Positions 1-5,729 of a stretch of DNA of 8,984 nt are shown piece after piece. How positions within the stretch are numbered: the first letter of the stretch is position 1; the number at the start of each line of letters is the position of its first letter. The notes beneath the pieces were generated by a model, which worked only from the letters and a program-made list of their open reading frames with translations, had not been told where the DNA came from and made no database searches. The translations under genes and the position numbers were made by a program. The stretch is from Dehalococcoidia bacterium (GTDB taxonomy: Bacteria; Chloroflexota; Dehalococcoidia; JAUSJJ01): assembly GCA_030647705.1 (NCBI GenBank), contig JAUSJJ010000291.1, forward strand, positions 1 through 8,984. Direction: 5' to 3'.

Positions 1-896
1 TGATGTCCGGCTTTGCCAACCTCAAGGCTGATGGCGCCACCACTTCGGGTTGCTGGATATATTGCGCCAGCTATACTGAAGATGGCAACATGGCGGCCCG
101 CCGCGATGCGACAGACCCCTCCAACATTGGCCTTTACCCCAAGTGGGCGTGGGCCTGGCCGGTCAACCGACGCATCATCTACAACCGCGCCTCGGTGGAC
201 CTCAACGGCGAGCCCTGGGACAAGGAGCATCCCACCATCAAGTGGGACGCCGCCGGCAAGAAGTGGCTCGGAGACGTTCCCGACGGCGCCTGGGCGCCCA
301 TGGCGGTCGACCCGGCCACCACAAAGTACCCCTTCATCATGGTCAACGACGGGCACGCTCGCCTCTTCGGGGCGGGTATGGCCGAGGGCCCTTTCGCTGA
401 GCACTACGAACCCTGGGAAAGCCCGATCCAGAACCCGATGTCTTCCCAGCAAGCCAATCCCTGCGCCTACATCTGGAGGCCACAGGAGCAGTCATCGGCC
501 GATCGTTTCCCCATCGTTTGCTCTACCTACCGCGTTTGCGAACACTGGCAAAGCGGAGCCATGACCCGGAACAACCCCTGGCTGGTGGAGGCTATGCCTG
601 ATCCTTTCGTCGAGATCTCCGAAGAACTTGCAGCCGAGAAAGGGATAGCCAACGGCGACCGAGTCTTCGTGGAGAACACTCGGGGCCGCGTGAACATGGT
701 GGCATTGGTCACCAAACGTTACAAGCCGTTCCACATGAATGGGCGCGTAGTGCACCAGGTAGGCATGACTTGGCACTGGGGTTTCATCGGCTTGGCGACG
801 GGAGACAGCGGCAACCTGCTCACGCCGCACATAGGCGATGCCAATACCATGATCCCTGAGTACAAGGCCTTCCTGTGCGACATCAGTAAGACGTAG
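1..896 (+). CDS. fdnG: Formate dehydrogenase-N type alpha (molybdopterin) subunit, C-terminal part, 5' truncated
   Basis: This is the C-terminal ~297 residues of the catalytic subunit that oxidises formate to CO2 at a bis-molybdopterin-guanine-dinucleotide Mo/W centre. The frame is open to the window start, so the ATG at 3 is probably internal and the true start lies upstream. FdnG-like landmarks are a WAWPVNRRIIYNRAS block (residues 50-64 of the visible part), the FVEISEELAAEKGIANGD stretch that opens the molydopterin-dinucleotide-binding beta-barrel (about 202-219), an HQVGMTWHWGF segment (251-261) and the terminal NLLTPHIGDAN followed by PEYKAFL (271-291). These match the end of E. coli FdnG/FdoG in order. 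The N-terminal [4Fe-4S] motif, the Sec/Cys active-site residue and any Tat signal are outside the window. The beta gene starts 13 bases downstream, as in fdn/fdo operons. I am confident of the family. A formate dehydrogenase rather than another FdnG-like oxidoreductase is inferred from the beta, gamma and FdhE neighbours. Confidence 0.93.
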   Translation, partial: MSGFANLKADGATTSGCWIYCASYTEDGNMAARRDATDPSNIGLYPKWAWAWPVNRRIIYNRASVDLNGEPWDKEHPTIKWDAAGKKWLGDVPDGAWAPMAVDPATTKYPFIMVNDGHARLFGAGMAEGPFAEHYEPWESPIQNPMSSQQANPCAYIWRPQEQSSADRFPIVCSTYRVCEHWQSGAMTRNNPWLVEAMPDPFVEISEELAAEKGIANGDRVFVENTRGRVNMVALVTKRYKPFHMNGRVVHQVGMTWHWGFIGLATGDSGNLLTPHIGDANTMIPEYKAFLCDISKT

Positions 897-909
897 ATGG
901 AGGCGATAG

Positions 910-1743
910 ATGGCCGAGAAGTCGATCCTGTACGACGCCACCCGTTGCACTGCCTGCCGCGGTTGCCAGGTGGCTTGCAAACAATGGAACGAGAACAACG
1001 AAGAGTGGAAGACCGGACAAGCGAAACTGACAACCAACTGGGGCAGCTACGAGAACCCGCCCGACCTCTCGCCGCAGACCTGGCTCAAGCTCAAGTTCAT
1101 CGAGGTGGATAGGGGAGGAAAGTTAGACTGGTTGTTCACACGGCAGGCCTGCATGCACTGCACGGACGCCGCCTGCGTCAAGGTCTGTCCCACCGGATCG
1201 CTTTACCGCCACGAGCTTGGATTCGTGAGCTACGACAAGAGCATCTGTTCCGGCTGCGGCTATTGCGTGGACTTCTGCCCCTTCAAGGTGCCTAGGTCAA
1301 CGAGAAACGTGGTTACCGGCATCGCCAAGGCTGACAAGTGTACGTTGTGTACGACTCCTGCGCTGGACCGGCTTGCCGCTGGGCAGGAACCAGCCTGTGT
1401 CAAGACCTGCCCACCCAAGGCCCTGGTATACGGTGACCGGGCTCAATTGCTGGCCCAGGGGAAGACAAGGGTTGAAGAGCTGAGGAACAAAGGCTACAGC
1501 AGTGCCTACCTCTACGGGGACAAGGAATTGGGCGGGTTACACGTAATGTACGTCTTGAACGATTCACCTGAAGTGTATGGCCTGCCGGCGAACCCCGAAC
1601 TCCCGGCGGCAGCCGTGGCCTGGAAAGACGTGATGCAGCCCCTGGGCTGGGCCATAGCGGGGCTGGCTGGCCTGGGGTTGGTACTGAACTACGTCATGGC
1701 GCGAAAAGCGAAGATTGAAAACGGTGAGCTAGCCAAGAAGTAG
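910..1743 (+). CDS. fdnH: Formate dehydrogenase-N type beta subunit (4x[4Fe-4S], membrane-anchored)
   Basis: This 277-residue protein carries electrons from the alpha subunit to the membrane cytochrome. Sixteen cysteines fall in four ferredoxin-type groups: C13/16/19/23, C81/84/89/93, C113/116/119/123 and C144/147/163/167, enough for four [4Fe-4S] clusters with the usual crossed pairing. The C-terminus has one hydrophobic helix (about residues 245-265, PLGWAIAGLAGLGLVLNYVM) followed by a basic tail, the single anchor known from FdnH that packs against the gamma subunit. The length is close to E. coli FdnH (about 290). GGAGG at 899-903, six bases before ATG 910, fixes the start. The last ~45 codons and the intergenic Shine-Dalgarno recur at 2089-2242. 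Confidence 0.95.
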   Translation: MAEKSILYDATRCTACRGCQVACKQWNENNEEWKTGQAKLTTNWGSYENPPDLSPQTWLKLKFIEVDRGGKLDWLFTRQACMHCTDAACVKVCPTGSLYRHELGFVSYDKSICSGCGYCVDFCPFKVPRSTRNVVTGIAKADKCTLCTTPALDRLAAGQEPACVKTCPPKALVYGDRAQLLAQGKTRVEELRNKGYSSAYLYGDKELGGLHVMYVLNDSPEVYGLPANPELPAAAVAWKDVMQPLGWAIAGLAGLGLVLNYVMARKAKIENGELAKK

Positions 1744-1756
1744 CCGAGCCAGGAGG
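1605..1756 (+). repeat. Duplicated beta-subunit tail, copy 1 (functional)
   Basis: This copy spans the last ~45 codons of the beta gene, its TAG stop and the AGGAGG that serves the 101-residue membrane gene. By eye it aligns with 2089-2242 with about eleven substitutions and two single-base indels over ~152 positions (roughly 92% identity). Copy 1 is the intact reading frame. Confidence 0.93.
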
Positions 1757-1761
1757 CTGAA

Positions 1762-2067
1762 ATGAGATACGGAGACAGGCAGCTCCTGAAAGCCGGATAC
1801 TACCTGGAACTGGCAACTGGCAGGATGGTCTTCATTTCCCATCTGACGATGGGCGACAGGAGGAAGCGCTACATCAGGATCCCCGCGCCCCTGATCCTGT
1901 CTCTGGGCCCCATTTTGGGCTTTTTCTATATCATCTTCCTGCCTCCGATCAGCATCTACGTGGTCGCGACCATTGTTGCCCGGCGGTTGACCAGGATGGC
2001 CCGCGCCGGCGGCAGGGCCATTGGTCTCATGGTCGCTGCGAGGCGGGAGCACGATAAGGGTTCTTAG
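1762..2067 (+). CDS. Uncharacterised 101-residue membrane protein inside the fdh operon
   Basis: I do not recognise this family. AGGAGG at 1751-1756, five bases before ATG 1762, is an excellent ribosome binding site. The product has a hydrophilic, aromatic and basic N-terminus (about residues 1-40, with GYYLELATGRMVFISHL and GDRRKRYIRI). A long hydrophobic stretch follows (about 42-73, containing GPILGFFYIIFLPPIS), which could be one long helix or a hairpin turning at the PP pair. The tail is strongly basic (RRLTRMARAGGR), suggesting a cytoplasmic C-terminus. It sits between the beta and gamma genes, where E. coli-type fdn operons have nothing, so a role as an accessory or assembly factor of the complex is possible but inferred only from position. 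The coding call rests on the ribosome binding site, co-direction and credible topology. Confidence 0.72.
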   Translation: MRYGDRQLLKAGYYLELATGRMVFISHLTMGDRRKRYIRIPAPLILSLGPILGFFYIIFLPPISIYVVATIVARRLTRMARAGGRAIGLMVAARREHDKGS

Positions 2068-2088
2068 CAATCTACGCCGCTGGCCGTT

Positions 2089-2228
2089 GGCGGCAGCCGT
2101 GGCCTGGAAAGACGTGATGCAGCCCCTGGGTTGGGCCGTGGTTGGGCTGGCTCGCCTGGGGGTTGGTAATGAACTACGTCGTAGCGCGAAAAGCGAAGAT
2201 TGAGAACGGTGAGTTAGCCAAGAAGTAG
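2089..2228 (+). pseudogene. Remnant of a beta-subunit 3' end (frameshifted duplicate)
   Basis: This is a second, non-functional copy of the 3' end of the beta gene, starting 22 bases after the stop of the 101-residue gene. It keeps the coding of AAVAWKDVMQPLGWA and then, relative to copy 1, carries an extra G in the CTGGGG run (about 2157-2163). That shifts the frame, so the anchor helix is lost and translation would end at 2201-2203. The former stop codon is still visible in the old frame at 2226-2228. It has no start codon or ribosome binding site of its own and none of the cysteine-rich body. It is either what remains of a second beta gene or a partial duplication. The segment still supplies the Shine-Dalgarno of the gamma gene. 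Confidence 0.85.
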
Positions 2229-2242
2229 CCGAGCCAAGGAGG
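2089..2242 (+). repeat. Duplicated beta-subunit tail plus Shine-Dalgarno, copy 2
   Basis: Direct repeat of 1605-1756 at an offset of 484 to 486 bases. The offset grows by one at the extra G in the G-run near 2160 and by one at the extra A in AAGGAGG. Similarity begins at GGCGGCAGCC and stops just after the Shine-Dalgarno, which here (2236-2242) drives the gamma subunit. Confidence 0.93.
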
Positions 2243-2247
2243 ATAGC

Positions 2248-2904
2248 ATGGTCAGAATGATTGAACGCTATCGCAGCAGGACGCGTTTCTTGCACTGGAC
2301 AAACCTTTGTGCGTTCATGCTGCTGCTATTGACCGGGATGGTGCTCTTCGTCCCGCCTCTGTGGGGGGTTGCAGCCCAGGGAAGCTGGACGCGCCTCTTT
2401 CACCGTGTAGGCGCGGTTGTCTTCATTGCGGGGCCTTTGATCTTTGCGGTGGTCAACTGGAGGGCGACCCTGGAATCAGTGAAGGAGGCTTTCAACTGGG
2501 GGCCGGATGACATAGGATGGCTCAAAGCAGCCCCTCGCTATTACTTCCTGAACGATGAACGGGCCATGCCACCACAAGAGCACATGAACACCGGCCAGAA
2601 GATGTGGTGGCTCATTGTGCTGTTTACGGGCGTCGTTTTCGGGGTCAGCGGAGGGCTCATGTGGATAGGCAAGACAACGCTGCCGAGCGGCGTGCTGCAG
2701 TGGAGCGTATTCGCTCATGATGTGGCGTACATTGTCGTCCTGCCCATGTTCTTCGTCCACATCTATCTCTCCGTGCTCCATCCACTGATGACCGGGGTGT
2801 GGCGCTCGATGCTGGCAGACGGCAAGGTGCCTGCCGAGTACGTCAAGTCCCACCATGCCAGGTGGTACGCGCGAATCTCGGGCAAACAAGCAGAATCCGA
2901 ATGA
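2248..2904 (+). CDS. fdnI: Formate dehydrogenase-N type gamma subunit (di-haem cytochrome b)
   Basis: This 218-residue integral membrane protein takes electrons from the beta subunit and reduces quinone, closing the formate-oxidising chain. Four hydrophobic segments are visible at about residues 20-39, 54-71, 119-140 and 157-178. Histidines sit as in the FdnI/FdoI family: H16 in TRFLHWTN, H52 in LFHRVG, H157 in VFAHD and H171 in FFVHIY, the expected ligands of two b haems. The RYYF motif and the soluble loop at about 80-115 (with AAPRYYFLND and the HMNTGQK stretch) are family landmarks. The length matches E. coli FdnI (about 217). AAGGAGG at 2236-2242, five bases before ATG 2248, supports the start. 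The stop overlaps the start of fdhE. Confidence 0.95.
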   Translation: MVRMIERYRSRTRFLHWTNLCAFMLLLLTGMVLFVPPLWGVAAQGSWTRLFHRVGAVVFIAGPLIFAVVNWRATLESVKEAFNWGPDDIGWLKAAPRYYFLNDERAMPPQEHMNTGQKMWWLIVLFTGVVFGVSGGLMWIGKTTLPSGVLQWSVFAHDVAYIVVLPMFFVHIYLSVLHPLMTGVWRSMLADGKVPAEYVKSHHARWYARISGKQAESE

Positions 2905-3776
2905 CCACAGAAACAGATGGCAAGATACTACGTAGGCTGGAGAAATGGCAGGCAGGGCCAGAGGCTCTGCCTGTTCACTTGCAGCTCTACCGCGACCTGT
3001 TGCTTTGCCAGCACAGTATCGGGCCAGACGTAACTGCGCCCAAGCGGCGACTCGGCGCTGAGGCAGCCATCGAGCGGCTCAGCGTAGGGATGCCGTTACT
3101 GACATTCGACGAGTTGGACATAGACTGGTCACTCCTGCCCGACATGTTCTGCCAGGTCGTTGCGGTTGTCGCCCGTTATCCTCAGGTCTCGGGCGAGTTT
3201 CCACAAGGACTCCTGGAGAAACCGCCATCGACGTCCTGGCTAAGGGAAGCAGCCAGACTCTGGTTTGAGGCGGCCAGGCTGCCCCCCATGGAGACGGGAG
3301 ACTGTGGCGACGAGGACCTCGTCGCGCAACTGATTCAGGCCTCTCTGCGGCCTTTCCTGGTCGGCCACGGCAGCGCATTGATCGGCCTGGTGGACCAGGA
3401 GACTTGGCGGCGGGGATATTGCCCGGTCTGCGGAGGAAGCAGTGACATCGCTCTGCTTGACAAGGAAAACGGCGCCAGGTGGCTGCTTTGCTCTCGATGT
3501 GACGCACAGTGGCTGTTCCAACGTCTGCAGTGTCCCTATTGCAATACCACGAAACAAAGCGCGCTATCGTATCTCACGGACGACAAGGGCGCGTACCGTC
3601 TCTACCTGTGCGATTGCTGCAAGTGCTACCTGAAGGCGATCGACCTGCGTCAGGCTGACCACGAGGTCTTGCTGCCCCTGGAGCGGTACTTGATGCTGCC
3701 ATACGATACACAGGCCCTATCTGAAGGATATACTCCGGGCGACCGAAAACGGAGCTTGCAGAAGGCGCCCGCCTAG
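2901..3776 (+). CDS. fdhE: FdhE-like formate dehydrogenase accessory protein
   Basis: This 291-residue protein belongs to the FdhE family, required for maturation of respiratory formate dehydrogenases. FdhE interacts with the catalytic subunit in the cytoplasm and binds iron through rubredoxin-like CxxC motifs. Four such motifs are visible: C174-PV-C177, C197-SR-C200, C211-PY-C214 and C237-DC-C240, the last followed by KCYLKAID, matching the family's CxxCxxYLK signature. The N-terminal half is helical and lacks clear motifs, as usual. ATG 2901 overlaps the gamma stop in an ATGA, implying translational coupling. An in-frame ATG at 2799 would add 34 residues lying wholly inside the gamma gene and is less likely. 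It is the last gene of the operon in this window. Confidence 0.92.
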   Translation: MTTETDGKILRRLEKWQAGPEALPVHLQLYRDLLLCQHSIGPDVTAPKRRLGAEAAIERLSVGMPLLTFDELDIDWSLLPDMFCQVVAVVARYPQVSGEFPQGLLEKPPSTSWLREAARLWFEAARLPPMETGDCGDEDLVAQLIQASLRPFLVGHGSALIGLVDQETWRRGYCPVCGGSSDIALLDKENGARWLLCSRCDAQWLFQRLQCPYCNTTKQSALSYLTDDKGAYRLYLCDCCKCYLKAIDLRQADHEVLLPLERYLMLPYDTQALSEGYTPGDRKRSLQKAPA

Positions 3777-3793
3777 GCTTGAAGCGAAGTTGC

Positions 3794-3810
3794 TCACCTC
3801 GGGGTGATTT
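3794..3810 (+). terminator. Possible weak terminator after fdhE
   Basis: A short hairpin, TCACC with loop TCGG and GGTGA (3794-3807), followed by TTT, lies 17 bases after the fdhE stop. Five base pairs and a three-T tail are little for an intrinsic terminator, so this is only a candidate. Confidence 0.25.
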
Positions 3811-3916
3811 GCTGTCTGACTCCGCGCGTATATTCATTTCTGTGCGTGAACCCAGGCCTGATGCGCGCTCCGGCCGGGAGTCTGAGAGAAGACAGATTGC
3901 CTGCCATCCGCCGATG

Positions 3917-3953
3917 CTAAAGCTGGACACCCTTGTCGAATGTCCAGCCTTAG
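3917..3953. terminator. Imperfect 12-bp stem-loop between convergent genes
   Basis: CTAA plus GCTGGACA (3917-3920, 3922-3929) pairs with TGTCCAGC plus TTAG (3941-3948, 3950-3953), leaving one A/C mismatch and an 11-base loop. It lies between fdhE (+, ending 3776) and the 52-residue gene (-, ending 4042), where a two-way terminator would be expected. No clear T-run follows on either strand, so factor-dependent termination, mRNA 3'-end stabilisation or a DNA-binding dyad are alternatives. Confidence 0.4.
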
Positions 3954-4041
3954 ATTGAATCCTGAGCCCTATTCCTGTTGTCGTCTGGTTCTGTCAAGCT
4001 TTGTTGCCGTACCTCCTTTCGTTGAGTTCCTCCCTCTCTAC

Positions 4042-4200
4042 CTACGCGACCTCTTCTGCCTTCTTCCCCCGAAGGGCCTTCCGGCCGGCCTCCCGAGCCA
4101 CCTCGACAATCCCACCGGTCGTCAGGTACCCGACATAGGCCAGAGGGAAGAGCGCCACCGGGATTGCCAGCACCAGCGCTACTATCAACTCCCACTGCAT
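4042..4200 (-). CDS. 52-residue single-pass membrane protein
   Basis: This short gene reads from ATG 4200-4198 to TAG 4044-4042. The product begins MQWELIVALVLAIPVALFPL, has one transmembrane helix (about residues 5-27, interrupted by a proline) and a short, basic, amphipathic tail (about 31-52, with ARK-like repeats REAGRKALRGKK). A near-perfect Shine-Dalgarno, AAAAGGAGGT (4217-4208), stands seven bases before the ATG, and a consensus -35 TTGACA lies further upstream. Together these make a real gene likely despite its size. I cannot name a family. One short helix plus a basic tail resembles small regulatory or accessory subunits of membrane complexes. It converges on the fdh operon, so it is transcribed independently. 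Confidence 0.72.
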   Translation of the reverse strand: MQWELIVALVLAIPVALFPLAYVGYLTTGGIVEVAREAGRKALRGKKAEEVA

Positions 4201-4207
4201 CGTCTTT

Positions 4208-4217
4208 ACCTCCTTTT
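4208..4217 (-). promoter_or_regulatory. Strong Shine-Dalgarno of the 52-residue gene
   Basis: AAAAGGAGGT on the minus strand, seven bases before ATG 4200, within a long purine-rich leader. It is the main evidence for translation of this very short gene. Confidence 0.8.
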
Positions 4218-4255
4218 CTTCGTTTTTTCTTCCCCTCCCGCCTCCCCCAACCTCC

Positions 4256-4287
4256 AGTATCAGCTTAGCACTACATTGTCAAGACAA
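4256..4287 (-). promoter_or_regulatory. Candidate promoter of the 52-residue gene, with overlapping dyad
   Basis: On the minus strand a full-consensus -35 TTGACA (4282-4277) is followed after 15 bases by GATACT (4261-4256), a 4-of-6 match to the -10. The spacing is short, so the exact -10 is uncertain. A small dyad, TTGTC-AA-GACAA on the + strand (4276-4287), covers the -35 and could be an operator. The leader to ATG 4200 would be about 50 bases. Confidence 0.4.
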
Positions 4288-4827
4288 CTTCCGCCGTAAT
4301 GCCTGTTTTCGCCTGCCAAAAACGCTCGAACCCGTCGCCCACATGCTTCGCTTTATACCTATCAGGACGGTACTCGAAGTGAGCAGATATGCGTATCACC
4401 TGCATTTCCTAACCCGTCGAAGCGGAGGGCAACCGCTCGGTGCTGTTGAAGAAGACATGGGGTTGTCGGATCAATCCGTCATGCCCGGCTTGTATCGATA
4501 CCACGAAGTAGTGGACAAAGAGGGGGATCAAGGGGGAGAGGTATCTCTAAAGGCCCATTTTGGGGGTAAGATAGGAGCACTATATGATCTGCGTCAGAAG
4601 CACACTATCTGCAATGGGGAGGATCTAAGAGGAATACCCGCACCAACGAAGCGAACACATCCGAGGAGTTCTCAGTGAATGTCTCTGTGGCCTTCGATTC
4701 TCTTGGTGTTAGAATGCCAAGCGCCTCGTGGAAAGAGAAGCATCGCCGTGCCTGCGTCAGCAAGCTTGAGGGTAGTTTTGGACTTGATCCGGCTCGGCCA
4801 CGACGCACTACTCGCAGAAGCGGCGCC
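4288..4827. other. Intergenic stretch without a supportable gene
   Basis: About 540 bases between the promoter region of the 52-residue gene and the end of the receiver gene. Open frames here (for example + 4343-4678 and minus 4605-4808) lack good ribosome binding sites, recognisable motifs and membrane segments. A short purine run with two near-identical AGGGGGA/AGGGGGAG units (about 4519-4541) is the only low-level repeat I see. No tRNA or clear intrinsic terminator was recognised. Confidence 0.5.
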
Positions 4828-5211
4828 TCACACCCCTCCGACCCGCCCGCTACCCAGACTCGCCTCTACCGTCTGCATAAGCTGGCCCATGTCGAACGGC
4901 TTCTGAATATGGGCGAAGGGCCTGACCTCTGCCAGCTTCCGCCGGTCAGCTTCCAAGACGGACAAGACGATGAGCGGCACTTTCTCGGCCCACTCTAGCT
5001 TCTTCAGCAGCCTGGCGATGAACCAGCCATCGCAATCGGGCAGCCTGATGTCCAGCACGATCGAGTCGGCCTTGTCTTCGAAAAAGTACTTGACTGCGTC
5101 AACTCCAGTATCGAAGAGCCTCACCTCGTGCCCTCTACGTCGCAGACACAGGCCTAGGGTCTTCGAAAGAACGAGGTCGTCATCGACAACTGCGACCGTT
5201 TTCTTCTTCAT
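4828..5211 (-). CDS. Stand-alone response-regulator receiver domain (CheY/Spo0F-like)
   Basis: This 127-residue protein is a single phosphoacceptor domain without output module. It opens KKKTVAVVDDD with the acidic pocket D10-D12, has phosphoacceptor D54 in IVLDIRLPDCDGW, the switch residue S84 in IVLSV and the conserved K104-P105 in IQKPF. About 22 residues follow the KPF, ending in a Gly/Val-rich tail. ATG 5211 is chosen because MKKKTVAVVDDD is a typical receiver beginning. An in-frame GTG at 5232-5230 overlaps the stop of the upstream gene (TAGTG) and would add seven residues; neither start has a strong Shine-Dalgarno. It probably relays phosphate from a kinase or acts by protein contact. 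It is co-directional with the small membrane gene 20 bases upstream, likely one transcript. Confidence 0.88.
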   Translation of the reverse strand: MKKKTVAVVDDDLVLSKTLGLCLRRRGHEVRLFDTGVDAVKYFFEDKADSIVLDIRLPDCDGWFIARLLKKLEWAEKVPLIVLSVLEADRRKLAEVRPFAHIQKPFDMGQLMQTVEASLGSGRVGGV

Positions 5212-5231
5212 GACACCACGTTGGGAAGACA

Positions 5232-5462
5232 CTACGGCCACCGGTACTCGCTCTCGGTTTGGGCTGCGGTTTGAGGCTGGGGGTGCAGCACCAGGTAAAA
5301 GAGCGAGCCGAAACAGGTCAGGAACAGGATGCAAACCGTCCAAGGTACCTTGTGCCCGCCCAGCACTCGCGGCCTTCTGGCCAAGTTGTCCAGTGCCAGG
5401 GGCGCCAGCATCCAGTGAAGCATGCCAATGGCGACAATCTTCAGAATCGTTCCGGATTCCAT
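5232..5462 (-). CDS. 76-residue two-helix membrane protein, PLDc_N-like
   Basis: The product has two hydrophobic helices (about residues 7-24 and 40-59) joined by a loop DNLARRPRVLGGHKVPW, followed by a polar tail rich in Gln, Thr and Glu. The order helix, D-x-x-x-R-R-P, G-G-x-K-x-x-W, helix ending G-S-L-x-Y resembles the PLDc_N (phospholipase D nuclease N-terminal) family. Those domains occur alone in many bacteria as small membrane proteins of unknown role and need no phospholipase. The start ATG 5462-5460 is preceded by GGGGGTGAG at suitable distance; the internal Met14 is an alternative but would remove most of the first helix. It precedes the receiver gene by 20 bases, so the two may work together at the membrane. 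Confidence 0.72.
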   Translation of the reverse strand: MESGTILKIVAIGMLHWMLAPLALDNLARRPRVLGGHKVPWTVCILFLTCFGSLFYLVLHPQPQTAAQTESEYRWP

Positions 5463-5528
5463 AGTCTCACCCCCGTCAATGTGTTGGGGCAGCCATGCGT
5501 GGTGTCGGCGCTACAGATCCCGAAAGAC

Positions 5529-5563
5529 GGTGAGTCCGAGGGGGGGCCCCTCAACAACTCACC
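5529..5563 (-). promoter_or_regulatory. Strong hairpin in the leader of the PLDc_N/receiver transcript
   Basis: GGTGAGT (5529-5535) and GAGGGG (5538-5543) pair with CCCCTC (5547-5552) and ACTCACC (5557-5563), giving 7 plus 6 G+C-rich base pairs, an internal loop of 2/4 bases and a 3-base apex. In the minus-strand transcript it lies about 67-101 bases before the ATG. It is too far from the start to hide the ribosome site directly. On the + strand it is followed by CCTTTTC, so it could instead stop read-through in that direction. I do not recognise a known riboswitch class. Confidence 0.5.
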
Positions 5564-5597
5564 CCTTTTCAGACGGTCTCGGCTCCTACCCGAGGTC

Positions 5598-5661
5598 ATA
5601 ATAGCAGGAAATGAGTAAGGGATGCATAAAGACAGGACAGATAATCGTAAGGGTTTCATAA
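5598..5661 (-). promoter_or_regulatory. Candidate activator-dependent promoter: OmpR/PhoB-like repeats plus extended -10
   Basis: On the minus strand TGCTATTAT (5606-5598) is an extended -10, five of six to TATAAT with TG in the right place, but no TTGACA lies upstream. Instead there are two 15-base direct repeats differing at two positions, TTATGAAACCCTTAC (5661-5647) and TTATGCATCCCTTAC (5629-5615), 32 bases apart. Read in 11-base steps, the block gives TTATGAA, TTACGAT, TGTCCTG, TATGCAT, TACTCAT, the spacing used by OmpR/PhoB-family dimers. The predicted transcript has a leader of about 130 bases ahead of the PLDc_N-like gene. Confidence 0.4.
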
Positions 5662-5703
5662 GGATTTCGGGTCTTCGGAGATGGCCCCGCCACGGGTGAG
5701 GCA

Positions 5704-5729
5704 ATGACAGCGGTTATTCAAGATGTCAT
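5704..5729. promoter_or_regulatory. Dyad ATGACA-N14-TGTCAT
   Basis: Inverted six-base half-sites (5704-5709 and 5724-5729) lie about 43 bases upstream of the repeat array. CTGTCAT on the minus strand resembles a PhoB half-site, but short motifs like this occur by chance. Confidence 0.2.

Noticed and set aside
492..1037. Long minus-strand frame opposite the alpha and beta genes
   Set aside because: Shadow of two well-identified + strand genes, with no recognisable domain.
2021..2203. A 60-residue + strand frame containing WKDVMQPLGWA
   Set aside because: It has no ribosome binding site, begins inside the 101-residue gene and runs into the frameshifted beta-tail duplicate. It is better explained as a pseudogene remnant.
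2799..2900. Longer start for FdhE
   Set aside because: The extension lies entirely in another frame of the gamma gene; the ATGA overlap at 2901 is the normal arrangement.
4343..4678. A 111-residue + strand frame in the intergenic region
   Set aside because: No Shine-Dalgarno, no recognisable motif or membrane segment, and composition unlike the neighbouring proteins.
5521..5580. Possible ribozyme or riboswitch around CGAAAGAC near the leader hairpin
   Set aside because: The partner core elements, such as a CTGATGA for a hammerhead, are absent and no known riboswitch core could be matched.
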